From Asterella californica (taxonomy: Eukaryota; Streptophyta; Marchantiopsida; Marchantiales; Aytoniaceae), in assembly GCA_036924285.1 (NCBI GenBank), contig JAYKYS010000007.1:30806001-30870000 (forward strand): 64,000 nucleotides of DNA, read 5' to 3'. Under the pieces are notes generated by a model. That model had not been told where the DNA came from, made no database searches, and saw only the letters and a program-made list of their open reading frames with translations. How positions within the stretch are numbered: the first letter of the stretch is position 1; every line of letters begins with the position of its first letter. Below, piece after piece: positions 44,955-55,918 of this stretch. A program made the translations under genes and the position numbers.

Positions 44955-45016
44955 GTCGACTTCCGAAGACAGTCTTCCGAAGACGGTCTTCCGAAGACGG
45001 TCTTCCGAAGACAGTC
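44955..45016. repeat. Palindromic minisatellite in B 5' LTR
   Basis: Four near-identical 16-bp units (AGTCTTCCGAAGACGG type) each contain the palindrome GTCTTC-C-GAAGAC. The 3' LTR has two units at about 11105-11136, and the duplicated fragment near 30784 also has two. Confidence 0.85.
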
Positions 45017-45954
45017 AAGTTTAAGAAGCGTCTTCCGAAGATGTTTCTATCTTCCGAATCGTCTTCTGTTCCAAGTTTCGGGGGTAGAGAGGTAGTAGGG
45101 TAGGGAAATTGATAGCTGGGATCTCCAATTTGAGGGCTAGGAGTAGGGAAGCTCGAATTGAGCTCGGGAAGAAGTAAGGAGATGTTTGGCAGAAATTGGG
45201 TAGCGCTTCCGCGCCCAATGTCTCAATAGGAAAGATGGGGGGTGGGGTAATCGATCAGGCTGCCTGCGCACAACCAAGGAAGCGTGGGGAATACCAAGAA
45301 AAGGCGAGAAGAAGTGAGAAGGGGAAAGAACAGGGGAAAGAACCTCTACAGTCTTCTTCTGCTCCCCGAGTTGCCTTCGACCTCTGCGCGCTTCTTGACT
45401 CTGGTCCTAGCTCCAATGCGACTCCTCACGACTGCGCCTGCTATCAATGTCCGGCCACGCCTTGATTCCACCTTCGATTCTACTCGCTGCTCTCCTGCTA
45501 CTGAGCTTCTCGGGAGCTCACAGAAACGCCTTCGCTCTTTTGCCTTCTGTGCCCCAGCAATTCGATCTCGCCCTTCGCCTAGCTGCCAACTGATTCTCTC
45601 TTATCTCGATGTCCTCAGTCGATTCTTCTCTCAAAGCTAACTCACGAAGCTCACTATCTCCAATCGATCTTCTCAAGCGCTGTGCTGCGAGAAGTTGGAA
45701 TGTGCCTAATGTGCTTCCTTACGCATCTTCCCTTTTTTTCTCATCTTCCGCCGTCTTCTCATCTCCTGAAGACGCAACTGAGAAGACGGTCGTCTTCCGA
45801 AGAAGTCAACTTCTTATTACAAACAGCTATTAAGATCATCTTCCTGTTAAGGAAGACGTAACCTTAAGTAACAACGCTTCTTCAGTTATACAAACAAGTT
45901 ATTATTCTTAAAAATTTCAAAAATTCGTGCATCCTGTAATTTGTGGGCACCACA

Positions 45955-48900
45955 TTCATCTACCACTAGTACCTTCAAGCTCGTTCCGTCCAACTCTTGC
46001 AAGGCGTAAATTGCGTTGTCATGAACCTTCTTCACCACATACGAATCAAACCATCGCCTGGAAAACTTCCGGAGTGCACTATGCTGGTTGTCTAGATTGT
46101 TGTCATAGATTAACACCCAATCACCTTCCTTGATTTTTTTAGGTCTCAAACGATGTCGCTGATCAAATCTGACCTTGTTCTTCAACTGTGCTTCTCCTAG
46201 CTTATCCAAAGCAGCTTAGATATGCTAAAGTCTTCTCTCTAACTGCTTAATTCGAATAGCAAGAAGCTCTGCCCTAGTCAGATTGTCTTCCCAAGGTAAC
46301 ACACTCCATGTCAGAATGTGTTCTTCAGTTGGCATGATAGGTTTCTGACTTATGATGAATTCCACTAGCATGTAATCTGTCATCGAGTTGTGCGTCGTTC
46401 GATCTGACCATAACGCAAATGATAAGAGTCGAGGCCACTTGCGCACCTTTTCGTTGCAAGCCTTCACCAAAGTCTTCACAATGGGCGGATGATCACGTTC
46501 ACTCTTGACATTCCCTTCGGGGTTATAAGCAGTTGTCAGTGACAACCTCACCTCACACTTTACAAAAACTTCATGAGTCTCATGTGCATCTAACTCTCTC
46601 CGATCTGCAGTAATCTTTCCCACACATCCATATCGACAAACAACCTCTTCCAAGAGAAATCTACATACCCTTTCGGTTGTCTTTGAAGCGCATTACTCTC
46701 AACTTAATTTGAAAGATCTTCTTGAGCAAGTACCAAGTATCTCATCTGTCACAATCCAACTGGCAACCAAGTCTACAACCCATTTGAAGTGGATTGCCAA
46801 CGGATAAGTCGGATGTAATCCGTCTCGATATCGAATGTTCGGGTACATCTGACATGTCAAACAAGACTCCACAAAAAATACGACATCATTATAGATGTTT
46901 TTCCACAAATATTTCGTAAAAAGTGGTCCAAATCCCTCGATGTCCAGCCCAAAGACTCTCATGAAATGCCTTGAGCAACTTCTGCTGATCTTCTTTGTCA
47001 CAAATCACTCATAGCGGTATCCCACCTTTCTGTTTCGGTCGCTTCTAAAGAAAACCATCCTGCAACATGAAGTTGTAGGTCTTGCTTCGAACTCTCCGAA
47101 ACCTCTCATCCGTCCAACTTGTTTACTTAACCATCATACTAAGATATCTCCCGATGTCAAGCAAATCACCATCATACAATTCTTTGACAAACAACTCATC
47201 TTCTCTTCTTATCTGTGCAATTGAATATAACTTTACACCCGCGTCGTCAATATCTTCAACCATCTCATCCTCCCCATCATATCGAGCTCGAGATAACATG
47301 TTTGTCATCAGACTATCCTTCCCTACAGTATGTCTAACTCTGAGTTCAACGACTTGATATATGCGATCCATCGTAACATTGCAATATCATGAGTTGAACA
47401 ATTCATGATCATCTCTAACAACGGCAAACAATGAATTTCAACCACCACTGCAAGTCCAATCAAATACTCTTTCTCAGTTTTCATAGCTGAAACAATACCT
47501 CATAGTTCTCTCTTCACTTGCGGGTATGCACGTTGACGAGCACGTAACACCTTCGCTCCGGACCTAACAGCAAACTTGTTCCATCCTCATCATCTTATCC
47601 TACTGCCCATCTGATTGCAACTGGACTTGTATCTACAATAAGAACCACCGCCCTAGCACCCTTGTAATCTATCCTTCCAAAAACTGGAGGAGATGATAAT
47701 AAGGACTTCAGCTTCCGTATAGCATCAGTATGCTCTTCCTCCCATCTGAACTTATGACCCTTGCGTAACAACCCATATAATGGATCTGCCACATACGCAT
47801 AATGAGGAATCTAAATGAGATTGAATACACAAGCACTCAAAAACCTTCTTACTTCTATTAACGAGTTGCAAACCTCCCTCATCCTCCCAATCGCATCCAC
47901 TTTGTTCGGGTCTGGCTTCCGACCAAAGATCCACACAAATGATCAACGGACAAAACTTCTCTAACCCCAAATGTAGATTTCACACCTGACAGCGTGAGAT
48001 GAACTTCCTCAAGTCGAGATAAGATCTTCTCACAATCTGCGATGTGATCGATGACGTATCGCCGACACCCCCTTTGATTTAATGCTTCATCCTTCTCATC
48101 CTCCACACATCCTTTGATGGGGATGTCATCCAAGAATGGCATCATCTTTTCAGAAATAAAGTCCCTTAGGACTCTATTCATCCTGTTCATCATGTGTGCT
48201 ACCGAATTGGTAGCTCTTTGTGATAAGGTACACATCCTAACCAATCCCAAAAATGTCCTCATTGTCGTGAAGCTTTTGCTCTCCTTCGCTAGTTGAAACT
48301 ATATCTTGAGTAAAGATCACCCATTGAGTAAATTGCTCTTCTTGCAAAACGCTTCAACAAACTCCTCCACAATCGATCCTACCCTATGATTTCTGATTGA
48401 TACTGCGTTCACCGGTTACATGTCTTGGATGAATCGCAACGATCCATTCCTCTTTGGTACTATAAACCATCTGCTCGAACACGATGCAAACGATGGCTCC
48501 AAGATCTTCTTCTGCATCTTCTCCTTTAGCAACTCCACCAGTTTAGGCAAGTGAGCCCACGGTATTGAAATTGATCTCAGATTCCACGATACATGTGGTA
48601 CCGTAAAGATAACCATCGGAGTAACAACATATGGGTCTACACACCCAATCTCATGTGGCTCAAAAACAAATGCTTTCTCATGTCGTGAGAGCATCTTCTT
48701 GAAGCACATCCTCTCTTCTGATAGAAGAGACCCATCAGATCCAATCTTCAGCTCTTCAAGGTCTCATCTGCGAACTTATGTCCTATCCGTGCAGGATCTC
48801 TCAAACTCTTCTCCCTTGAAGCTCGATCCATCTGTTGGTTAGTGTCATCCGACAAAGGACAAGCAACTGGCTTTACCTTCTTATCCACTGTCTTGTATTT

Positions 48901-49204
48901 CGTCTCAACTCGAACCTCAGGTGCATAGAATGCTTCGATCACAGAATAGACCATCCTTGAATGAATCTGCACAACCTTATCCATATCCTCCCATCCAATA
49001 GACATGATCTCTTGCAAAAGATCCTCCAACCCATCCTCTTCATAAACACCAAAAATCCATTCATCCCTTTCTAGCTCACCCAGCTCTTCATCAACTCAAC
49101 ATCACACAAATGTTTTTGTTCTTTTCTTCTCAGCTCTTCTATCTTCTTGTAAATAGCAACTCCCACAAGCAACTCCCACTCCCACTCCCACACTCTGAAA
49201 ACCC
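45955..49204 (-). pseudogene. pol: Element D: decayed Pol, interrupted by B
   Basis: Minus-strand segments in changing frames are co-linear with C2 Pol. They cover the region ahead of RT (49029-48748), RT (FIQDM, SRWFIVPK, F-L-D-D-IPIKG near 48130), RNase H (47792-47595, SSPPVFGRIDY), the linker (47371-47123), the integrase zinc region (47001-46699, CLTCQMYPN) and core (46653-46225, ITADRRELDAHE, KSERDH), and the C-terminal module (46209-45955, GDWVLIYD). Many stops and frameshifts separate them. B is inserted at 45954/45955 within the C-terminal module; the remainder is at 6111-6316. A (GGGAGT)n-like run near 49165-49190 marks a deletion that removed the end of the protease and the start of pol. 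Confidence 0.88.
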
Positions 49205-49680
49205 AACAAATGCTCTGTGACAATAAGCCACTTCTTCCTCTTGTACAACTCTTTCGACATGATCTTGATTTTTGATCCATGATCAATTAGAGCAACCACC
49301 GACTCATCCAAGTCTCCAATCCTTACCAGCGTCTCCGTTGTAGCTCGAGTCCAGTGAATGTCACTGTAATGACTTGAGCTTTGCTTCCCATCCTCCTCTT
49401 CATCCTCAAAATATACCCTACGTCTTCGATCTCTTTCTTCCTCTGAAGAATAAACACTGCACTTTGCAAACCCTCTCTCCTCATCCACAGACACCCTAGT
49501 ATCCAAAGCATGCGATAAAACTGTCTCACTTGTAATCTGTTGCTTAAATTTGATGATGTCGATGATGACATCATGAAACTCACGCTTCGCAATGTCCAAA
49601 ACTTCTCTCAAAGTAAACTCCACCTTCGCATTCAGAATACGATCTTCCAAGACTCCTTTCAAGTTTGTTGAAGCCTCGAT
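49205..49680 (-). pseudogene. gag-pr: Element D: Gag-protease fragment
   Basis: It encodes the ASTNLKGVLEDRILNAK to LSHALDT region and the protease start with D-H-G-S, as in C2. It is truncated at 49680, where unrelated GC-rich tandem repeat DNA begins, and at 49205 by the internal deletion. The 5' part of Gag, the primer site and the 5' LTR of D are not present in the window. Confidence 0.85.
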
Positions 49681-49689
49681 GTCAGTTAG

Positions 49690-50330
49690 CGGGAGTGCGA
49701 TCCGCCCAGGTGGCGGGCTGGGGAGTGCCTTTCGCGGGGAGTCCCTGTCCACCTTTGGTGGAGCCGTGCCATTGCATGAGGTCGCGTTCCCCCCCAGGTG
49801 GCAGGCGGCCAAGTGCCCTTTGGGGGTCACGACCCTTTGTGTGGGTCTGTGCTTTCTTGGGAGCTTGACGGCACGTGGAGATAATTATCCTTACGTCCCA
49901 AAGCCTGGCAAGAGCGCGTCGAGGGTCGTGACCTCGCGTAGGAAGATGTGCCCCCGTGGGACTATGCCGCACGTGGGGATTATTATCCCCACGCCCCAAA
50001 GGCTGAGAAGTGCCGGTTGGGGATCGTGTCCCCACGTGATGGGACGTGCCACCTAAAGAACTTCGATGCGAGTGAATACTCGTCGGAGGCTGTAACTTCG
50101 CTTGGAAGGACGTGTCCCTTGAGGTGCACGATGACCCCGAGTGGGAGTCCGTGCTCTTTAAGGGTCCGTTGTCCCAAGGGGGCTTCGATCGAGGACCTCC
50201 TCACATCTTGGAGCTCTTGGCTCACGGTTGCGCGAGTCAAGGCGTGTTTTTTGGGTACGTGTGCCCTCTCGCGAGGTGGAAGAGCACATGCGTCAGCTGT
50301 CTGATGACTCTCCAGACGGTTGCGTGTTAA
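49690..50330. repeat. GC-rich imperfect tandem repeat, period about 98 bp
   Basis: Diverged units carry the marker GCACGTGG(A/G)GAT(A/T)ATTATCC (49871 and 49969, 98 bp apart) followed by CCCAAAG-CTG and GGTCGTGACC or GGATCGTGTCC. Earlier units (from about 49700) and a later one (to about 50120) are less regular. Composition differs sharply from both flanks. Open frames of about 120 codons on both strands follow the repeat and are not convincing genes. The stretch after the last clear unit (50120-50330) is similar in composition but I see no repeat in it. Confidence 0.6.
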
Positions 50331-50620
50331 GTGCTTCGAGAAGGATTTCCGAGATTTCAAGTTCCAAGGGGAGGGAGACTGCAGAAATCAGGAATTTGAC
50401 TCTCAATGTACATTTCCGCTCCGTGGAGATTGCATGATTATGTTGAATGCGTAGGGAGCGCAAATAAGAGTGCTTGGTTGGTGAATGAATAATTGCGTGG
50501 TTGGGAGGATAAATTCCACGTTTTCTGGGTCTAACGCGCATTCGTGGTCTATGACTGTGACAAGATGGTAAGGTGTCTCTGTCACGCGTGGCGATGTGTA
50601 AAGGTGCTGTCTGCTCAGTT
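50331..50620. other. Unassigned short interval
   Basis: I see no recognisable feature between the GC-rich repeat and the copia fragment. The short minus-strand open frames here lack any domain. Confidence 0.3.
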
Positions 50621-51664
50621 ATCAATACGGAATTCCCAAGCAAATACATATCATTTGATAATGGACAGGAGCATAAACTTCGAGAGTATTTATCTTCAAG
50701 ATAGCAAATGTTTTCCAATTAAGCATCAACCTCCCAAGAATCAAATTGACGTGCCGAGAAGAGGTTTTGTGCAATGCAGGCCCATGCAACACGTCACGGA
50801 TCAGTACCTTTTCATCATTCAACAGCTTGATTTCAACAGTCCTAGTGCCTTCGATATACACTGTAGTGTTGTCTCCCAATAAAATTTTATCATTTTGACG
50901 ACGCTCTTCTGAGTATGGAGTGTATGTAATGAATTGCGTTAATCGTGGACCATGTGGTGTGTTGCTCCGGTGTCCACATACCACATGTTGTCCACCTGTG
51001 ATAATGCGTTCAGTCAGTGGATTTGATTGTCATGAGGACTCTGCGTGCATTGTTTTGTTGGTTGTTGTTGTGCGATTTAGGACGGTTTTTTTCATTTTCT
51101 CCTCGGTCTTGTTGTCTGTTACCGCTGTGCTGCTGCTTATTAATGCTGCTTGTTCGATTGAGACACTCAATAAAAAAATGACTGGTTGAGCCGCAACCGA
51201 AATATTTGGTGCTATCAATTTGAAGTCGACGAGAAGGTTGACTCCAACCGCCTTGGTTGCTGCTTCGTCCTCGTCCTTGTTGTCGACGTCCAGCGAACAA
51301 GGCAGTAGAAGATTCGACAGACATCTTCCGAGACATGAGCTCCTCTTCGATTAAGAAGGAGATCACATCTTGTAGAGACAGGTTCGGTTTTGTGCGCATT
51401 GCGTGCAGGAAGGTTTGATAGTTGGGTGGTATGCTGCCCATCAGTGTGAGGATTTGCTCCCGTGCGTCTATTATAACGCCGGCAGATGCGAGTTGCTGCA
51501 CAAGGGCCTTAAAGTTGTTAATGTGGGTCATGATTGAATCGTTTGGCTTCATTCTGAGAAGCTTGAACTTTTCTCTTAGGTGCATGCGGGTGACATGATC
51601 TTGACCAGCAAAGTTTACGGTCAAAGTTGTCCATGCGTCATTTGTTGTTGTGCAAGCGAGAGGT
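50621..51664 (-). pseudogene. gag: Ty1/copia fragment: Gag and start of protease region
   Basis: The minus-strand frame from about 51664 encodes a copia-type Gag: AWTTLTVNFAGQD, LREKFKLLRMK, HINNFKALVQQLASAGVI, LTLMGSIPPNYQTFL and VISFLIEEELMSRK. An Arg/Gly/Gln-rich segment and a zinc knuckle follow in which the first Cys is lost (YFGCGSTSHFFIEC). After a stop and frame change, 50984-50622 continues with the region after the protease active site (YTPYSEERRQNDKILLGDN, VLIRDVLHGP). RT and integrase are absent and no LTR is seen. It abuts the truncated LTR of F near 51665. Confidence 0.85.
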
Positions 51665-52884
51665 AGCTTAAGGGATTAGCTTGCATCTACGATTTGTTGA
51701 CGGACGGTTCGAGAGATTAGGAGATCCAATGCAAACGCGCAAGGTGTCATTGGGTTCAGATTTGTGCAGGCTACGCGTTGGTTAAGACGGTTCGTGAAGA
51801 GACGGATCGAAGAGTGTGTTCTGAGAGAAATTGAGACGTAGGAAAGAGATTTGAAGTGCTTCAGTTACATGTGAAGGAGAGTTGGATCGTTCCGGAGTCA
51901 AAACTTGCTGTCCTTGGATCCATCAGGATCAGAACACCGGGTTCTTCAGGAAATTGAAGACGATACGAAGTTCCATCGGACGATTTGAGAGATGTGAAAG
52001 AAATTGACTCGTAAGAAAGCACTTACGTCAGTTTTTTGTCGTCTGCAACTTGAGATTGGGTTGTTCTTCGTAATCGGTGAGAGTCAATTTACGTCAGTTT
52101 TTTGCAACCTACGACCGAATTTCTTGCGTAATTTTACAAAGGGAACTCCAAACATCTTGTTTGGAGTCTCGTTGAGTTCAAGGTAGTTAGATCTACCTAC
52201 CAAACAAGACGGATATCAGATCAAGCGATCCGTTTGGACGGTGTGCGCAGTTTTAAGCCGTAGGGAGGAGTTTTTGAAAGTTCGACCACCTATGACAGAA
52301 AATTGGCGATATCTCGGATATCGAGAGTCGGATCTGATAGTTCTTGAGACCAACAGAGTCATGAAGGAAGGTCTTATCGACATTTGAAGACCGTTTGGCA
52401 AAAGGAGAAAGTTCTCAGATAAGCCCTTTTCAGTTCCTTCGTTACGAATTTCGTCTTTTTGAGTTTGTTAGAGATCTAGTTGGTTATGTACGGCTTGTGG
52501 TAGCTAGCTTTAGCTAAGAACTTGTACATGGATGTTGTTTGGACTCGAGTTTGAATCGGGTGATACTGGTGCAGCTCTTTTTGTTAGCAAAAAGATGTTC
52601 CTCTTGCTTTGAGCTACGCTCCGATAGTTTTGGATCTGGGTTGAGATTCAAGGCTCGTTTTAGAAGGGTTGGTGCAGATTACAGACCGCTCTGGTTCGTT
52701 TCTCAGTTTTGTATTCTTAGGGACAAAGAACCGGTAGTGTATGTACATTAGGAGTTGGTATATATTGCGATGCTCGTTTTCGTGCTTGTTTCTCTCTTGC
52801 TTGTCTTTGTTCAGCACACTACATCTCCACAGCCAAGAACCTCGCATTTTCTTGGACAACCTTCACGCAAAATCTGACACGATA
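51665..52884 (+). repeat. Element F: truncated 5' LTR (family C)
   Basis: It is co-linear with the last two-thirds of the C2 LTR (GCGCAAGGTGTCAT, GGAGTTGGATCGTTC, ACTCCAAAC-CTTGTTTGGAGT, TAGATCTACCTACC) and ends GACACGATA at 52884. The first third is missing, replaced by the copia fragment. It shows many more substitutions than the C1 or C2 LTRs. Confidence 0.88.
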
Positions 52885-52887
52885 CGG

Positions 52888-52905
52888 TGGTGAACTCGAT
52901 GTGAA
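52888..52905 (+). promoter_or_regulatory. Element F primer-binding site
   Basis: TGGTGAACTCGATGTGAA lies three bases after the LTR and is the C2 site with one substitution. Confidence 0.7.
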
Positions 52906-52960
52906 GGTCTAGGATGGAGATTTCTTCTATGTTTGAACTTTGAAGAAGAGATTGGCAATC

Positions 52961-55251
52961 ACGAGTGGGGACGAGAATAGTGATGGAAAGAGAGCTGATA
53001 GTTCAGGTGGATTAGCGAAGGTCTACGTAGCTGGATCCGGCGATTGCATCGATGTTTTAAGCTTTCACAATGTTCTTACGGCAGCAACAGTCTGATGAGC
53101 GGAAGGAAGCTTTAGCAACAAAAGCGTTTCAAGCGGTGGTCAATAAGATTGATCAATTCGATGAGAGAGATGTCTCAAGATATTTGAAGCATTATGTGGA
53201 GGAGATGGAGCTGAATTGAGTCTTAGAAGATGAGATGATTGAGACAGCAGCTCCAGAGATTAGAGATCATGTTAAAATGCTAATGAATTGGAGGACTCTG
53301 ATTGGATCATCAAGAAGTCATTCTTGGAGAGGATTGAACAACTCAAGAAGGGTTTACAAGCTACAGAGTTGCTAGGGAAACAGTTTTCTAGGTTGACTAG
53401 GATGGAGAAGTTGACGCTGCAGTCCAACAAGACAGAGTTATTTCTTCAAGCTGCAGATGAGAAACTGCAAGAAAAGCTGAAGGTACTTCTGGAGGATCGA
53501 GAGGAAGACGATGAGTTGACCAATAGTTGGAAGAAAGTTGAGGAAGCGATTGGTCTGCTTACCAAGAGGGAGCGAAGACGAGAGAAGGTTCTTGTTAGGA
53601 GACTGGCACCAACACTGACTGCTGTAGCAGCTGTTCCTATAGTTCGACCAGTGGTTCCTGTTGCTAGACAGATGGTACTAGTTGTTCCAGTTGTTCCAGT
53701 TGTCCAAGCACCTATAGTATCTCCGAAGAATAATGATTCAAACCTTGAGGAGATCATGTGTGGAATGTGAGATCTGCAGATCAAGCTCACAAGATTAGAA
53801 GAGAAGGGGTCTACAAGCGGAGCAAAATCGTTTGAGAAGCAAGGCTGGATCCAACGATGTATCTGGTGCGATGATATCGATCATCCACGCAGAGATTGCA
53901 AAGAGTTCACTGATATCTTACAACAAGGGGTGATCTTCTGGAAGGATGGGAAGGTAGCGCTGAGAGATACTGGCGCACTTCATCAGACCAACTACTTATC
54001 ACTGCAAGCAGTTGCAATCGTGGAGGTTGGAACATATGGCACAAGGGTTGAGGATCAAGCTGAGAGAGGTTTTAACGAGCATGTTGAACCGAGTGGGTTG
54101 TTTCATTCCATGAAACAGAAAGGAAAGATGACACGTGTGACATTGTTGAGAACAGCTGCTACGATCCGAAGAGATACTAGATGAGAAGATCCGATAGAAG
54201 CTCTATCGGTACATGCTTACACCAACACGAAGCTTTGTTGGAAGAGAAGAGAAGACGAGATTCGGAGGATGCTGAGGAATGAACTTCTTCCAAGAGACAG
54301 ACTCGAGGAGAGAAGGTTCATCAAGAACTGCAAGATGCAGGAGCTCAAGATCTACCAATGGATGATGTTCTTTCTCCATCGGAAGAGAGAGCGGAGGAGT
54401 CTCAGAAGGAGAAGGATAAGCCAGCTGCATACAAACTATAGTTAGACATCGAGGCTTCAATAGACTTGAAGGGAGTCTTGGAAGATCGCATTCTGAATGC
54501 GAAGGTGGAGTTTATCTTGAGAGAAGTTTTGGACATTGCTAAGCGTGAGTTTCATGATGTCATCATCAACATCATCAAACGGAAGCGACACATTACAGGT
54601 GAGACTATTTTATCGCATGCTTTGGATATTAAGGTGTCTGTGGATGAGAGGAGAGAGCTTGCAAAGCGCAATATTTATTATTCAGAGAAAAAAAGAGATC
54701 GAAGACGCAAGGTACATTTGAGGATGAAGAGGAGGATGGGAAGCAAAGCTCAAATCATTACAGTCACTGTCACTGGGCTCGAGCTACGACAGAGACACTT
54801 GTGAGGATTGGAGATTTGGATGAGTCGGTGGTTGCTCTAATTGATCATGAATCGGAAATCAACATCATGTCGAAAGAGTTGCAAGAAGAAGAAATGACCT
54901 ATCGTCATAGAGCATGGGTGGGTCATAAGAGCAGCCAACAACAGGAGAGGAGATTTATATGGAGGCTGCCCAGACGTTAGAGTGCGCATAGGTGATGTTG
55001 CTATCGAGCAAAACTTCTTTGTTCAAGAAGCAACATCATACCTGCTCATTCTTGGACAACCTTTCATCACAGCTACTCGGATGGAGATCAAGGTACTAGA
55101 CGACAGATCTGCTTATGCTAGGATCCGAAGTCAAGATGAGAAGAGGACGGTATAATTCTTGACTGTAACGTTCAATCACGAGCGCAAATCGAGATTGTCT
55201 GAGAGAGAAATCGCTTCCAAGGGTGAGTGAAGAGTTCAAGGATGTTGGTTG
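52961..55251 (+). pseudogene. gag-pr: Element F: decayed Gag-protease
   Basis: It is co-linear with C2 Gag-protease but heavily mutated: the ATG is ACG, a block near 53280 is deleted, and several stops and frameshifts occur. Recognisable parts are KKSFLERIEQLKKGLQATELL (53288 on), a Val/Pro linker, the CCHC knuckle near 53860, the KGVLEDRILNAKVEF block near 54466 and the protease start near 54840, in which the Gly of D-H-G-S is changed (GATCATGAATCG). It ends near 55251. Confidence 0.85.
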
Positions 55252-55918
55252 AGTACCACTACAAAATGAGATTGTGGTTGTGCGCAGGAGAAGGTACTCT
55301 CGCTTGAAGTAGAAAAGTTTTTTGAGTTTTTTGAGTGTGGGGTTGCTATTTACAAGAAGGTCGAAGAGAAGAACAAAAACATTTGCGTGAGGTTGAGCTG
55401 AAGTTGAAAGAACAGGGTGAGCTAGAAGAGGATGAATGAGGTTTTGGTGTTTATGAAGAGGATGGGTTGGAGGATCCTTGGCGGGAGATCACGTCTATTG
55501 GATGAGAGAATATGGATAAGGTTGTGCAGTTTCATTCAAGGGAGGTCTATTCAATGATCAAATCATTCCATGCATCTGAGGTTCGAGTTGAAACGAAGTA
55601 CAAGACAATAGATAAGAAGATAAAGTCAGTTGCTGGTCCTTTGCCGGATGACATTAACCAACAGATGGATCGAGCTTCAAGGGAGAAGAGTTTGAGAGAT
55701 CTTGCAGAGATAAGACATAAGTTCACAGATGAGACCCTTGAAGAGTTGAAGATTGGATCTGATGGGTCTCTTCTGGTACAAGGAGATGCCTTCACGACAT
55801 GAGAAAAAATTTACCTTTGAGCCACATGAAATTGGATGTATAGACCCAAACGTTGTTACTCCAATAATTATCTTCACAGTATCGCATGTGCCGTGAAATT
55901 TGAGACTCAATACCGCGG
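55252..55918 (+). pseudogene. pol: Element F: Pol N-terminal fragment, interrupted by G1
   Basis: Segments match the start of C2 Pol: VEVRVETKYKTIDKK-type region at 55512-55802, the acidic stretch before it, then IGCIDPNVVTP and the beginning of the RT. The sequence stops at TACCGCGG where G1 is inserted and continues at 57278. Confidence 0.82.

Larger units (their letters stand above)
6317..45954 (-). mobile_element. Element B: large Ty3/gypsy element with ORF-bearing LTRs, interrupted by C2
   Basis: Seen: minus-strand order 5' LTR (40122-45954), tRNA-Asp-like primer site, gag, pol, polypurine tract, 3' LTR (33056-33768 continuing at 6317-11502). The outer ends read TGTGGTG and CACTACA, and both ends are flanked by the 5-bp direct repeat ATGAA in element orientation. 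The 21.5-kb C2 insertion splits the 3' LTR. Removing C2 leaves roughly 18 kb. The two LTRs differ by roughly 2% by eye in the stretches I compared, plus several indels. Gag is open, but pol carries four nonsense codons and a frameshift, so the copy is probably no longer autonomous. The internal-region order, the lack of an envelope gene and the tRNA-Asp primer site fit plant Ty3/gypsy elements; the long ORF inside the LTR does not fit the usual plan. Confidence 0.9.
40122..45954 (-). repeat. Element B 5' LTR (5,833 bp)
   Basis: It runs (element orientation) from TGTGGTGCCC at 45954 to CACTACA at 40122. It is co-linear with the split 3' LTR. It contains the 796-codon open frame, a palindromic minisatellite near 44955-45016 (four copies of AGTCTTCCGAAGACGG-like units) and a very high density of GTCTTC/GAAGAC. 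The non-coding part downstream of the ORF (40122-41751) also holds short plus-strand open frames with no recognisable content. Confidence 0.93.

Noticed and set aside
49682..50035. Minus-strand 117-codon frame and overlapping plus-strand frames in the GC-rich repeat
   Set aside because: They arise from the stop-poor GC-rich tandem units on both strands and share no domain.
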